Origin: Bacteroidaceae bacterium
GTDB taxonomy: Bacteria > Bacteroidota > Bacteroidia > Bacteroidales > Bacteroidaceae
Assembly (NCBI GenBank): GCA_017467385.1
Contig: JAFTSK010000055.1
Coordinates: forward strand, 1 to 64,000
Direction of reading: 5' to 3'
DNA length: 64,000 bases
Shown here: piece by piece, positions 34,974 through 43,871 of the stretch
How the letters are laid out: every line of letters starts with the position of its first letter
How positions within the stretch are numbered: position 1 is the stretch's first letter
Notes under the pieces: model-generated
The model's database searches: none
Told to the model about the DNA's origin: nothing
What the model saw: the letters and a program-made list of their open reading frames with translations, nothing else
Position numbers and translations under genes: made by a program

Positions 34974-35003
34974 TTGTGAATTTACAAAAACTATGTATAT
35001 TTG
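34974..35003 (+). promoter_or_regulatory. promoter of tRNA-Ala
   Basis: TTG at 34974-34976, 19 bases, TATATTTG at 34996-35003; the start would be near 35010. Confidence 0.85.
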
Positions 35004-35019
35004 CATCCGAAATCAAGAA

Positions 35020-35096
35020 GGGGCATTAGCTCATCTGGCTAGAGCGTTAGACTGGCAGTCTAAAGGTGACGAGTTCGAGTCTCGTATGCTCCACCA
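35020..35096 (+). tRNA. tRNA-Ala (anticodon GGC)
   Basis: Acceptor GGGGCAT/ATGCTCC, D arm GCTC-GAGC, anticodon stem TTAGA/TCTAA with loop CTGGCAG, and T arm GAG-TTCGAGT-CTC. Anticodon GGC reads alanine codons GCC and GCU. Unlike the tRNA-Lys pair, the 3' CCA is encoded (35094-35096). Confidence 0.96.
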
Positions 35097-35105
35097 AACC
35101 AACCG

Positions 35106-35150
35106 TAGGCTATGTAAAAGTTTGAATGCTTTTATATAGCCTATTTTCTT
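35106..35150 (+). terminator. terminator of tRNA-Ala
   Basis: TAGGCTATGTAAAAG pairs with CTTTTATATAGCCTA and is followed by a T-rich stretch. Confidence 0.82.
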
Positions 35151-35178
35151 TGTCATCATCTAATTATTTGTATCTTTG
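35149..35178 (+). promoter_or_regulatory. promoter of the DUF4286-ruvC-pullulanase operon
   Basis: TTTG at 35149-35152, 18 bases, TATCTTTG at 35171-35178. It begins in the tail of the tRNA terminator. Confidence 0.78.
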
Positions 35179-35202
35179 TGCTATTGAAAAACCGTAAGAA
35201 CT

Positions 35203-35508
35203 ATGCTTATTTATAATACAACCTTTCAAATTGATATAAATGATGCCAGAAACTTTGTTATTTGGCTGAGTGAATGTTACATCCCGGAGGTAGAGCAGAA
35301 TGGCCGATTGAAGAATCCTCGTCTGACGCAAATCATTTCGCATCAAGAGCCGGATAGTGAATGTTTTTCCCTTCAATGGGAAGTGGAAGATTCGGCTGTT
35401 TTGCATCGTTGGCACACCGAACAGGGCATGAAGCTGAACGAAGAAATGATGAAAGTGTTCAAGGATAGAGTGGTGGGATTCCCCACGCTAATGGAGGTCA
35501 TCAAGTGA
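35203..35508 (+). CDS. DUF4286 family protein
   Basis: A 101-residue soluble protein of the DUF4286 family (MLIYNTTFQIDINDARNF at the start, HRWHTEQGMKLNEEM near residue 70). The fold resembles the antibiotic-biosynthesis-monooxygenase/ferredoxin-like type, but the function is unknown. Its stop overlaps the GTG start of ruvC by four bases, so translation is coupled to a Holliday-junction resolvase, a pairing I take to be conserved in Bacteroidales. Confidence 0.88.
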   Translation: MLIYNTTFQIDINDARNFVIWLSECYIPEVEQNGRLKNPRLTQIISHQEPDSECFSLQWEVEDSAVLHRWHTEQGMKLNEEMMKVFKDRVVGFPTLMEVIK

Positions 35509-36074
35509 GCAAACTGATAAAAGATAAAGTCATTTTGGGCATTGATCCGGGAACGAACCTCATGGGTTATGGGGTGCTTCAGATTACGGATTCCAAGCCC
35601 TCGGTGGTTACGTTGGGAGTCATCGACTTGCGAAAATATGCCAATCATTATTTGAAACTTGCCCACATTCACGAAAGGGTGCAAGGCATCATTGAGGCTT
35701 ATTTACCCGACGAATTGGCTATCGAAGCGCCTTTTTTCGGAAAGAATGTCCAGTCCATGTTGAAATTGGGACGCGCGCAAGGCGTGGCTATGGCAACGGC
35801 ATTGGAACGCGACATCCCGATAACCGAGTATGCACCGCTGAAAATCAAAATGTCCATCACAGGGAACGGTCAGGCGAGCAAGGAGCAAGTGGCCGACATG
35901 CTGAAACGCATTTTGAAAATGAATGACGACATGACCGGCCCTTTCTTGGATGCAACGGATGCGTTGGCGGCGGCCTATTGCCATTATTTGCAATTAGACA
36001 AGCCTCAACAAACTAAGCCTTACTCCAGTTGGAAGGATTTTATCAAGAAGAATCCAAATAAAATTATAAAGTAA
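35505..36074 (+). CDS. ruvC: Holliday-junction endonuclease RuvC
   Basis: Metal-dependent resolvase (189 residues) that cuts four-way DNA junctions in recombination with RuvAB. The acidic catalytic residues are visible as D14 in LGIDPGTN, a glutamate in LAIEAPFF near residue 73, and aspartates in LDATDALAAAYCH near residue 150. It starts with GTG at the end of DUF4286. The C-terminal 25 residues are basic. Length is usual. Confidence 0.96.
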   Translation: MSKLIKDKVILGIDPGTNLMGYGVLQITDSKPSVVTLGVIDLRKYANHYLKLAHIHERVQGIIEAYLPDELAIEAPFFGKNVQSMLKLGRAQGVAMATALERDIPITEYAPLKIKMSITGNGQASKEQVADMLKRILKMNDDMTGPFLDATDALAAAYCHYLQLDKPQQTKPYSSWKDFIKKNPNKIIK

Positions 36075-36082
36075 TAAGTAAT

Positions 36083-38080
36083 ATGAACGTGAGAAACATT
36101 ATTTTGGCTTCGATTGTAACAACCACAATCAGTTGCCAATCAGTGAAGAAAGACCAACTTTCATTCGATGATTATCCGGTTCGCGAAGGCGGATTGACCG
36201 AAATGGAGTATTCTCCCGCCGAAACCAAGTTCTCTTTATGGTCGCCGGTGGCCGAGGAAGTGAAGGTGTTGTTGTACGAATCCGGCCATGAAGGTTCGGC
36301 CTACAGCACACATGCGATGGAAAAGGGTGCCGACGGCACATGGAAAGTAACCGTAGCCGAAGACTTGCATGGCAAGTTCTACACCTTTAATGTAAAGGTA
36401 GACGGCCAGTGGTTGGGCGACACTCCGGGCATCATGGCAAAGGCGGTAGGAGTGAACGGCAAGAGAGCCGCCGTTCTGGATTTGACATCCACCAATCCGG
36501 AAGGTTGGGAAAACGATGTACGTCCTGCATTGAACAGTTTTGCCGACATCGTGGTGTATGAAATGCACCATCGTGATTTCTCGGTCGACTCTGTGTCGGG
36601 CATTGTGAACAAGGGTAAGTTCTTGGCTTTGACAGAAGAAGGAACGAAAAGCTCTTTGGGCGAAAAGACCGGCATTGACCATTTGGTAGAATTGGGTGTG
36701 AATCATGTACATATTCTTCCTTCTTACGACTATGCTTCGGTAGACGAAAGCAAGTTGGAAAACAACCAATATAATTGGGGCTATGATCCTGTCAACTACA
36801 ATGTGCCTGATGGCTCTTACTCTACTGATCCATTTACTCCCGCAGTTCGTATCAAGGAATTCAAGCAGATGGTGCAAGCCTTGCACAAGGCCGGCATTCG
36901 TGTAGTGCTTGACGTAGTGTACAACCATACATTCGACATTGCCAACAGTAATTTCGAGAAAACTGTGCCGGGTTATTTCTATCGCTTCAATCCGGAAGGT
37001 AAGTATGCTGATGCTTCAGGTTGTGGCAATGAAACGGCCAGCAATCGCGCCATGATGCGTAAGTATATGATTGAGTCTGTGCTTCATTGGGTGAAGGAAT
37101 ATCACATCGACGGCTTCCGTTTCGATTTGATGGGTATTCATGACATTGAAACAATGAATGCCATTCGTGCCGAACTGAACAAGATTGATCCGACTATCTT
37201 TGTTTATGGCGAAGGTTGGGCAGCTGCTTCTCCACAACTTCCACAGGAAGAATTGGCCATGAAAGCGAATGCTTACAAGATGCCGGGAATCGCTGTTTTC
37301 TCTGATGAAATGCGTGATGGCTTGCGTGGTCCGTTCAATGATGATAAGCAGGGTGCCTTCCTGACCGGTTTGCCAGGTCATGAAATGAGCATCATGTACG
37401 GCTTGGTAGGTTGTATTCCTCATCCTCAGATTGTCAACGACTCAGTGAATTACAGCAAGGAAGCTTGGGCGGCACAACCTACTCAGATGATTAGTTATGT
37501 AAGTTGCCACGATGACATGTGTTTGGCCGACCGTATCAAGTCCACTTTGCCTGCTGATGCCACATTGGAAGAACGTGTTGCTTTGCATAAGTTGGCCGAA
37601 ACATTCGTGTTTACTTCTCAAGGTGTTCCGTTTATTTTCACAGGCGACGAAGTGATGCGCGATAAGAAAGGCGTACATAATTCTTACAACAGTCCTGATA
37701 GCATTAACACCATCGACTGGAAGCAGAAGACGACTTATCGGGAAGTGTTCGACTATATCAAGGACTTGATTGCTCTTCGTAAGGCACATCCGGCTTTCCG
37801 TATGGGCGACGCAGTTTTGGTTCGCAAGCACATGGAATTCCTTCCGGTGGAAGGTAGTAACCTCATTGCTTTCATCTTGAAAGGAAATGCGAACGGTGAT
37901 TCTTGGAAAGACATCATCGTGGCTTTCAATAGCCGTCAAGAATCGGCTGAGGTGGCTATCCCACAAGGCAATTATACCGTTGTCTGCAAAGATGGTAAAA
38001 TCAACATGAACGGCATGGGAAAAGTCAAAGGTGCAAAAATCACCGTTCCGACTCGTTCTGCAATCATCCTACATCAATGA
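36083..38080 (+). CDS. pulA: type I pullulanase lipoprotein (GH13)
   Basis: Alpha-1,6-glucan hydrolase of 665 residues. The signal peptide ends TTISC (C18), so it is a lipoprotein. An N-terminal CBM48-like domain (TKFSLWSPVAEEVKVLLY, about 45-135) precedes the GH13 barrel. YNWGYDPVNYNVP (230-242) is the pullulanase signature. GH13 regions follow: DVVYNHT, GFRFDLM with nucleophile D348, YGEGW with acid E377, and VSCHDD near residue 475. It lies eight bases after ruvC and could be read from the same promoter. It debranches starch, glycogen or pullulan. Confidence 0.95.
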   Translation: MNVRNIILASIVTTTISCQSVKKDQLSFDDYPVREGGLTEMEYSPAETKFSLWSPVAEEVKVLLYESGHEGSAYSTHAMEKGADGTWKVTVAEDLHGKFYTFNVKVDGQWLGDTPGIMAKAVGVNGKRAAVLDLTSTNPEGWENDVRPALNSFADIVVYEMHHRDFSVDSVSGIVNKGKFLALTEEGTKSSLGEKTGIDHLVELGVNHVHILPSYDYASVDESKLENNQYNWGYDPVNYNVPDGSYSTDPFTPAVRIKEFKQMVQALHKAGIRVVLDVVYNHTFDIANSNFEKTVPGYFYRFNPEGKYADASGCGNETASNRAMMRKYMIESVLHWVKEYHIDGFRFDLMGIHDIETMNAIRAELNKIDPTIFVYGEGWAAASPQLPQEELAMKANAYKMPGIAVFSDEMRDGLRGPFNDDKQGAFLTGLPGHEMSIMYGLVGCIPHPQIVNDSVNYSKEAWAAQPTQMISYVSCHDDMCLADRIKSTLPADATLEERVALHKLAETFVFTSQGVPFIFTGDEVMRDKKGVHNSYNSPDSINTIDWKQKTTYREVFDYIKDLIALRKAHPAFRMGDAVLVRKHMEFLPVEGSNLIAFILKGNANGDSWKDIIVAFNSRQESAEVAIPQGNYTVVCKDGKINMNGMGKVKGAKITVPTRSAIILHQ

Positions 38081-38085
38081 TTCGA

Positions 38086-40287
38086 TTAAAACTTATATCC
38101 CAAGTTTACATATAAGTTGACTTTATTGGAATGGGTAGCATAGTTCAATGTGGCTTCTAATGGTCCGAACATGCTATCTATTCCATATCCAATGCCACAT
38201 CCAAACATGTTATCCTCCTTAAGCAATCCTTTTAATTTGTTGCTATTCAGTGCATAGTTGCCACTCAACGTCAAATAGTGAATATTTCCCATGCGTTGGC
38301 GGAGCTTGATTGAACCTATCAAAAGAGAATTCTTCATCAACTCTACATGTGTAACTCCGATAAACGGAAGCTGATTCAATAAAAAGCGTTCGGCGATGTC
38401 GCCTCCCATTACATTCATCTTGGGCAATGGAATATTATTTCCTATTAAGAAGCGACCATATAAAGCCGGCAAAATAGCAAAACGGTTTGTAACAGGAATC
38501 ACTCCTTCAAATGCGCCGGAGACTTCGGAGAAAGGAGATTGATCCTTGTATTCGGTAAAGTTGTCTGTATAAAGTGTATAGGCTCCATTGAACATGACGC
38601 CCTTTGAAGGGAAATAAGCTTTGTCATAGCTTTCGTAATGTAAGCCGGCAAAATAGCTGAAGAAATGTTCTTTGTTCAAATCAAATCCTTGATGCCCTTC
38701 TTCGTGCAGGAACTTCTCATAGTCGTAAAGCTCGTAACGAACACCTAATCCAAATCTTACATTGCGTAGCCATACATTATAATAGGCTATTTCGCCCATG
38801 TGATAGCGGAACGTGGAGTTAAAAGCACGTTTCCCATGTTCATAATGGTCTACATCATTGTATTGGAATAGGTAGGTTAATCCTAATGAGCTAAGCGGGG
38901 ATGGCTCAATGCCATAGCTAAGCTTGGCGGCATATCGCTTACCTAAACGTGCCGTAGCCGAAATGTAGGAGGGGAGTTTGGTCTTCAACGTAGAACGTAC
39001 ATTGAGCAATAGACTGGCTATCTCTTCCGAGTCAAAACGTATACCTATATTAATACGGTGTTCTTGCTTCTTGTTTACAAAGTAGTTCAAGTTAAAACGA
39101 CCATCGTCCGAGTGAGTCAGATTGTAAGTTACACTGGAGTAGCTGGTGTTGGCTCGAATAATGGAAGTAGTTTCCTCGATGCGACGAATGCTATTCAACG
39201 CATTTTCTTTCAAATCACATCGTTTCATAATCCACTCTTTGTCCTTTTCATCCAAGCCGTTGAAGTTGATGTTTTGAACCATCACCCAATCTGTTGGCTC
39301 ATATTTATCCACTCGGACGGGCTGATAATGTTCGTCCAAGCCAATCTCTTTCTTTAATTGTTTCAATCCCTTATAGTTGGCTCTGGCGGCTTCTTCGCCT
39401 CGGATAATTAATGTGTCGATGGCTTGAGGGTTGAAGCTGGCGGCCGAATAACCCTTTACATTGACCTTAATATATGTATCTGTTTCTTGTAAGTTCTTGA
39501 GGTAGAGGTCTTGCCCCATCAAATCGACCAACTGGCCTAAAATGCTGGTGGCACTATTTAGTTCATTGGCCGGCTTCAATTCACTCTGAACATCCACCCC
39601 AATGATAACATCGGCTCCCATTTGACGAGCCACATTCACCGGATAGTTGTTCACTACACCACCATCGACCAAAACCATGCTATCCAGTCGGACGGGAGTG
39701 AAGACACCCGGGATGGCCATACTTGCCCGCATCGCCGTTGCCAGGACTCCTTCGTGGAAAACCATCTCTTTGCCTTTGGCAATGTCCTCGGACACGCAGG
39801 CAAAAGGAACGGGGAGCTGGTTGAAATCAATAGAATCATGATAGCCTAAGGTCAGCTCGCTGAACAGGTTGGCAAGGTTCTGCCCCTTGATAAGTCCGCC
39901 GGTTACTTCCTTGATAGCCGTTTTACTGAAAGGTAAGGAGATGATGTATTGTTCATCGGCCTCGCGTTCGGCCATGTTCTTGTCGCTTCGGGGTGTTTTG
40001 TCGCTTAACAAGAATGCCCAGTCTTGCACTCTGACCATGCTATCCATTTGTGCAGGGGTATAGCCAATGGCATACAGCCCGCCAATAATCGAACCCATAC
40101 TGGTTCCTACAACATAGTCGATAGGTATGCCGGCTTCTTCGATGACCTTCAAAACGCCGATGTGTGCCATCCCTTTGGCACCTCCGCCGCTTAAAACCAA
40201 GCCGACCTTTTTCCGTTCAACGTTCGTTGGGTATGCTGTGTGGGCAACTAATAAACAAAGTATAAGGAAGCTAACTAACTTTTTCAT
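38086..40287 (-). CDS. patatin-like phospholipase with C-terminal outer-membrane barrel
   Basis: A two-part protein of 733 residues starting at the ATG at 40287, with a signal peptide ending near AYPTN. The patatin domain spans about 28-300: oxyanion loop GGGAKG (34-39), nucleophile S63 in GTSMG, and catalytic aspartate in VDGGVVNNYP near residue 210. A POTRA-like linker (WVMVQNINFNGL) and an Omp85-type barrel fill the C-terminal half and end in LGYKF. The layout is like that of PlpD/type Vd proteins. A phospholipase or lipid acyl-hydrolase tethered to the outer membrane is likely. It converges with pulA with only five bases between. Confidence 0.9.
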   Translation of the reverse strand: MKKLVSFLILCLLVAHTAYPTNVERKKVGLVLSGGGAKGMAHIGVLKVIEEAGIPIDYVVGTSMGSIIGGLYAIGYTPAQMDSMVRVQDWAFLLSDKTPRSDKNMAEREADEQYIISLPFSKTAIKEVTGGLIKGQNLANLFSELTLGYHDSIDFNQLPVPFACVSEDIAKGKEMVFHEGVLATAMRASMAIPGVFTPVRLDSMVLVDGGVVNNYPVNVARQMGADVIIGVDVQSELKPANELNSATSILGQLVDLMGQDLYLKNLQETDTYIKVNVKGYSAASFNPQAIDTLIIRGEEAARANYKGLKQLKKEIGLDEHYQPVRVDKYEPTDWVMVQNINFNGLDEKDKEWIMKRCDLKENALNSIRRIEETTSIIRANTSYSSVTYNLTHSDDGRFNLNYFVNKKQEHRINIGIRFDSEEIASLLLNVRSTLKTKLPSYISATARLGKRYAAKLSYGIEPSPLSSLGLTYLFQYNDVDHYEHGKRAFNSTFRYHMGEIAYYNVWLRNVRFGLGVRYELYDYEKFLHEEGHQGFDLNKEHFFSYFAGLHYESYDKAYFPSKGVMFNGAYTLYTDNFTEYKDQSPFSEVSGAFEGVIPVTNRFAILPALYGRFLIGNNIPLPKMNVMGGDIAERFLLNQLPFIGVTHVELMKNSLLIGSIKLRQRMGNIHYLTLSGNYALNSNKLKGLLKEDNMFGCGIGYGIDSMFGPLEATLNYATHSNKVNLYVNLGYKF

Positions 40288-40460
40288 CGTGTGTATGTAT
40301 GTCTTAATTTTTCTGTTTTTATCATTCAATGTAAGATGAAAACATCTCGAAAGCAAAGATGGTTTATTTTTTCTCACGCATCAAGTCCTATTGGGTGGAG
40401 TTTGTGTTTTTTTTGGACTTTTTTTATTCTGTTCTTTCCATGTGGGGAAAAGATGCTGTG

Positions 40461-40525
40461 CTTTTTCAAAAAGATGAAGAGCTTTTGGGAGAAAGTTCTT
40501 GAGCTTCTTAAAAAAACACTAATTT
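40461..40525. repeat. 22-base-register array (locus 6)
   Basis: Units starting CTTTTTCAAAAAG (40461), CTTTTGGGAGAAAGTTCTTG (40482) and CTTCTTAAAAAAAC (40504), 21 and 22 bases apart. The last unit overlaps the promoter of the ATPase gene. Confidence 0.7.
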
Positions 40526-40527
40526 TG
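40499..40527 (+). promoter_or_regulatory. promoter of the ModF-like ATPase gene
   Basis: TTG at 40499-40501, 18 bases, TAATTTTG at 40520-40527. Its -33 box lies inside the repeat array. Confidence 0.65.
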
Positions 40528-40551
40528 TCCTCGAATTTAACTTAGCAGAAG

Positions 40552-42000
40552 ATGAAAGACTTAATCGTTATAAAGGAGGGGGTTCCTCGTCATCCTCAAT
40601 TTCGCATGAGCCAGCCGGTAAACTTCGTCATGAAATCCGGAGAACAGATAGCCATTGTTGGTCCGAATGGTGGAGGAAAAAGCTTGTTGGTCGATATAAT
40701 TACAGGCCGATGGCCTTTGCTGATGAATGAAGTGCAATATGATTTCACTCCTTCCGAGTCAAAGATGGTGTGTGATAACATTAAATGTATCACTTTCCGG
40801 GATTCGTATGGCGATTCGGATGCCAACTATTATTATCAGCAACGTTGGAATTCGCAGGATTTGGAAACGACTCCCATTGTGAAGGACATGTTGCCGGATG
40901 TCAGCAATCAGGAACTGAAGGAGCATTTATTCCGATTGTTTGAAATCAGTTCTATGCTTGACAAGCACATCGTGTTGTTGTCCAGCGGTGAGTTGCGTAA
41001 GTTTCAGTTGGCTAAGACATTGCTAAGCAATCCTCGGATATTAATCATGGACAATCCTTTCATTGGATTGGATGCGCAGACTCGGGAATTATTGAAGAAC
41101 TTGCTGAATAAATTGGTCGAAGAAAGCCCGTTGCAGATTATTTTAGTGCTTTCCAAAACGGATGATATTCCTTCTTTCATCACGCATGTCGTTCCCGTAG
41201 TCGATAAGACTTGTGGCCGGAAACAGCCGGTCGAGGAGTTTCTTTCCCAACGCCTTCCAAGTCCTGCCAGAGTGCTTTCGGCAGAGAAAGAAAAAAGCTT
41301 GTTGGATTTGCCCTATTCCAATGAAACGATGCAGGCAGAGCCAATCGTCCAATTGGATAAGGTAAGCATTTGTTATGGAAGCCGTTGCATTTTGAAACAG
41401 TTGGATTGGACGATTCAGAAAGGCGAGAAATGGGCTTTGAGTGGAGACAATGGAGCCGGTAAGTCCACGTTGTTAAGTTTGATTTGTGCGGATAATCCGC
41501 AAAGTTATGCGTGTGATATAACCTTGTTCGGAAAGAAAAGGGGAACAGGAGAAAGCATTTGGGATATCAAGAAACACATCGGCTACGTCAGTCCGGAGAT
41601 GTTCAGGGCTTATCTGAAAAATGCTCCGGTCATTGACATTGTGGCCAGTGGCCTACATGATTCCATCGGTCTATACAGACGGCCTCAACCTTCTCAGATG
41701 GCTATCTGCGAATGGTGGCTCAACATGTTCGGAATTGCTCATCTGAAAGAACGGAACTTCTTGCAACTCTCCAGCGGAGAACAACGCTTGGTGCTTTTGG
41801 CGCGTGCTTTCGTGAAGGATCCCGACTTGCTGATTTTAGACGAGCCTTTGCATGGATTGGATGAACGGAATTGTCGATTGGTAAAAGATATTATAGAAAC
41901 ATTCTGCCATCGGAAAGACAAGACTTTGATTATGGTTACACATTATCAAGAAGAACTTCCGGCCACGATAACCCATTCATTGCACATAAAAAAGAACTAA
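40552..42000 (+). CDS. tandem ABC ATPase, ModF/PhrA-like
   Basis: Soluble protein of 482 residues with two ABC nucleotide-binding domains and no membrane part. The first has Walker A GPNGGGKS (near 40), signature LSSGELRK (near 143) and Walker B ILIMDNPF. The second has GDNGAGKS (near 303), LSSGEQRL and LLILDEPLHGLDE. This layout matches ModF, linked to molybdate use, but ABC-F or other soluble roles are possible. No transporter partner is nearby. It is transcribed away from the patatin gene. Confidence 0.85.
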   Translation: MKDLIVIKEGVPRHPQFRMSQPVNFVMKSGEQIAIVGPNGGGKSLLVDIITGRWPLLMNEVQYDFTPSESKMVCDNIKCITFRDSYGDSDANYYYQQRWNSQDLETTPIVKDMLPDVSNQELKEHLFRLFEISSMLDKHIVLLSSGELRKFQLAKTLLSNPRILIMDNPFIGLDAQTRELLKNLLNKLVEESPLQIILVLSKTDDIPSFITHVVPVVDKTCGRKQPVEEFLSQRLPSPARVLSAEKEKSLLDLPYSNETMQAEPIVQLDKVSICYGSRCILKQLDWTIQKGEKWALSGDNGAGKSTLLSLICADNPQSYACDITLFGKKRGTGESIWDIKKHIGYVSPEMFRAYLKNAPVIDIVASGLHDSIGLYRRPQPSQMAICEWWLNMFGIAHLKERNFLQLSSGEQRLVLLARAFVKDPDLLILDEPLHGLDERNCRLVKDIIETFCHRKDKTLIMVTHYQEELPATITHSLHIKKN

Positions 42001-42002
42001 AA

Positions 42003-42033
42003 TTTGGAATGTAATAAGTTTTTAGTAAATTTG
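42003..42033 (+). promoter_or_regulatory. promoter of the Dcu transporter gene
   Basis: TTTG at 42003-42006, 19 bases, TAAATTTG at 42026-42033: a perfect consensus just after the preceding stop codon. Confidence 0.88.
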
Positions 42034-42063
42034 CCGAATTAATACTATAAAAAACACACAGTT

Positions 42064-43362
42064 ATGTTAATTCAATTATTGTTTGTACTCGTTGCAATCA
42101 TCATTGGTGCGCGAATAGGAGGTATCGGACTTGGTGTAATGGGGGGCGTAGGTCTTGCCATTCTAACGTTTTGTTTTGGGCTTCAGCCAACGGCACCTCC
42201 CATTGATGTAATGTTGATGATTGCTGCAGTTATCTCAGCTGCTTCTTGTATGCAAGCCGCCGGAGGTTTGGACTACATGGTAAAGATTGCCGAACGTTTG
42301 CTTCGTCGCAATCCGGCTCAGGTAACCATCTTGGCTCCGCTTGTAACTTATTTCTTTACGATTGTTGCGGGAACCGGCCACGTGGCCTATTCGGTACTTC
42401 CGGTGATTGCGGAAGTGGCTACGGAAACAAAGATACGTCCCGAACGTCCGTTGGGTATTGCCGTTATTGCTTCTCAGCAAGCGATTACAGCGAGTCCTAT
42501 TTCTGCGGCAACCGTTGCATTGTTAGGCTTGTTAGCCGGTTATGACATTACGCTTTTCGACATCTTGAAGATTTCCGTTCCTGCCACATTGATTGGTGTA
42601 TTAGTGGGTGCTTTCTGTTCGATGAAGGTAGGTAAGGAACTTTTGGACGATCCTGAATATCAGAGACGAGTGAGAGAAGGTATGTTGAACGAAAAGCATG
42701 TACAGCTCAAGGATGTAAACAATAAGTTCAAGGCTCAGTTGTCGGTTGTTCTTTTCTTGGCTGCCACAGTGCTTATTGTGTTGTTCGGTTCTATTCCAAG
42801 TTTGCGTCCATCATTCGACGGTGCGCCGTTGGGTATGCCTTCGTTGATTGAAATCATCATGTTGGCTACTGCCGCATTGATTTTGTTGGCTACTCGTACC
42901 GATGGAATCAAGGCGACTCAAGGTAGTATCTTCCCGGCCGGTATGCAGGCTGTAATCGCTATCTTTGGTATTGCTTGGATGGGCGATACATTCATTAAGG
43001 GAAACATTACTGAGCTGACAGCTTCTATCGAAGGTGTAGTAACCGAAATGCCCTGGTTGTTTGGTGTAGCCTTGTTTGTCATGTCTATCTTGTTGTATAG
43101 CCAGGCCGCTACCATCAGAGCCATTCTTCCTTTGGGTATTGCGTTAGGCATTTCGCCAATGATGTTGGTTGCTTTGTTCCCTGCTGTAAACGGTTATTTC
43201 TTCATTCCGAACTATCCGACAGTCGTTGCGGCTATTAACTTCGACCGTACCGGTACAACGGGTATTGGTAAGTACATCTTGAACCACTCGTTTATGATGC
43301 CGGGTATGGTTGCTACGGTGGTAGCTATCGCTTCGGGATTGTTGCTTATTCAAATATTCTAA
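42064..43362 (+). CDS. dcuB: anaerobic C4-dicarboxylate transporter (DcuA/DcuB)
   Basis: Inner-membrane carrier of 432 residues with about eleven hydrophobic segments. It exchanges fumarate, aspartate or malate for succinate during anaerobic growth. Dcu landmarks are GARIGGIGLGVMGGVGLAIL, AGTGHVAYSVLPVIAEVA, ASQQAITASPISAATVAL and FPAVNGYFFIPNYPT. DcuA versus DcuB cannot be told with certainty, so the symbol is tentative. It is monocistronic, with its own promoter and terminator. It fits fumarate respiration along with the Rnf complex. Confidence 0.92.
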   Translation: MLIQLLFVLVAIIIGARIGGIGLGVMGGVGLAILTFCFGLQPTAPPIDVMLMIAAVISAASCMQAAGGLDYMVKIAERLLRRNPAQVTILAPLVTYFFTIVAGTGHVAYSVLPVIAEVATETKIRPERPLGIAVIASQQAITASPISAATVALLGLLAGYDITLFDILKISVPATLIGVLVGAFCSMKVGKELLDDPEYQRRVREGMLNEKHVQLKDVNNKFKAQLSVVLFLAATVLIVLFGSIPSLRPSFDGAPLGMPSLIEIIMLATAALILLATRTDGIKATQGSIFPAGMQAVIAIFGIAWMGDTFIKGNITELTASIEGVVTEMPWLFGVALFVMSILLYSQAATIRAILPLGIALGISPMMLVALFPAVNGYFFIPNYPTVVAAINFDRTGTTGIGKYILNHSFMMPGMVATVVAIASGLLLIQIF

Positions 43363-43370
43363 AATATCCT

Positions 43371-43439
43371 ACACTCGTGCAAGATTGCTTGTAACCCATT
43401 GTGGTTCAGCTCGAAATACTTGCACGAGTGTGTTTTTTT
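43371..43439 (+). terminator. terminator of the Dcu gene
   Basis: ACACTCGTGCAAG and CTTGCACGAGTGT, 13-base perfect arms with a 35-base loop, then a run of T. Confidence 0.85.
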
Positions 43440-43545
43440 CCTTTCATTCCTGCCAGGCTTTCGTAATTCTTCCCGATACATCTCGGAGGAAAGTTTGACG
43501 GGATAATTCTTTTTTCTATCAGTTGTTTTATAGCTTTCCATTGAA

Positions 43546-43611
43546 GTGGTCAACGTTGACCACTGGAGTGGTTAAGGCTGACCATTAGAGTGGTTAAGGT
43601 TAACCACTGGG
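43546..43611. repeat. 22-base-register array (locus 7): three tandem palindromic units
   Basis: Three tandem units of exactly 22 bases start at 43546, 43568 and 43590. The first 18 bases of unit 1, GTGGTCAACGTTGACCAC, are a perfect palindrome. Unit 3 begins GTGGTTAAGGTTAACCAC, which keeps the dyad through matched changes on both arms. Unit 2 is imperfect. GCTTTCCA before and TGGAAAGC after the array also pair. No gene lies in 43440-43690. Confidence 0.9.
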
Positions 43612-43689
43612 GTGGAAAGCCATATAGTTATAGAAAAATATACGATTTTATACTGAAAGTGAACAAATCCGGTTTAATGAATGTTTACG

Positions 43690-43730
43690 AAAAAAATAAG
43701 GAATCATTACCCTCTGGCGATGATTCCTTA
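43690..43730 (-). terminator. terminator of the candidate small RNA
   Basis: TAAGGAATCAT and ATGATTCCTTA arms, a 12-base loop and seven T on the minus strand. It may also end the efflux operon transcript. Confidence 0.88.
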
Positions 43731-43793
43731 CTACAACACAAAAACTAAACTAGACTTAACTAAACTATTCTTACCTGAAGTTTCACAACTTCT
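43690..43793 (-). ncRNA. candidate small RNA, about 100 nt
   Basis: A full promoter (43829-43799, minus strand) is followed by about 60 bases with no open frame and then a strong terminator hairpin (43730-43697) with seven T. The body contains GAAGTTGTGAAACTTC (a small hairpin) and an unpaired stretch with two AGTTTAGTT copies 15 bases apart. It lies just downstream of the response-regulator gene on the same strand but has its own promoter. Confidence 0.68.
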
Positions 43794-43798
43794 TATCG

Positions 43799-43829
43799 CA
43801 AATGTATGAAAAAAAATCAAAGAAACAAA
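43799..43829 (-). promoter_or_regulatory. promoter of the candidate small RNA
   Basis: Minus-strand TTTG (43829-43826), 19 bases, TACATTTG (43806-43799). It points away from the efflux operon into an intergenic region. Confidence 0.82.
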
Positions 43830-43871
43830 AAAATAGAATAAAAAAGTTCTATTTTTCTGAAAATGTATCCT

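Noticed and set aside
36083..38080. Polysaccharide-utilisation locus around the pullulanase
   Set aside because: No SusC/SusD pair or regulator is adjacent; the gene sits behind ruvC.
43546..43611. Short-spaced repeats as a CRISPR remnant
   Set aside because: Units are directly adjacent with no spacers, and no cas genes are in the window.
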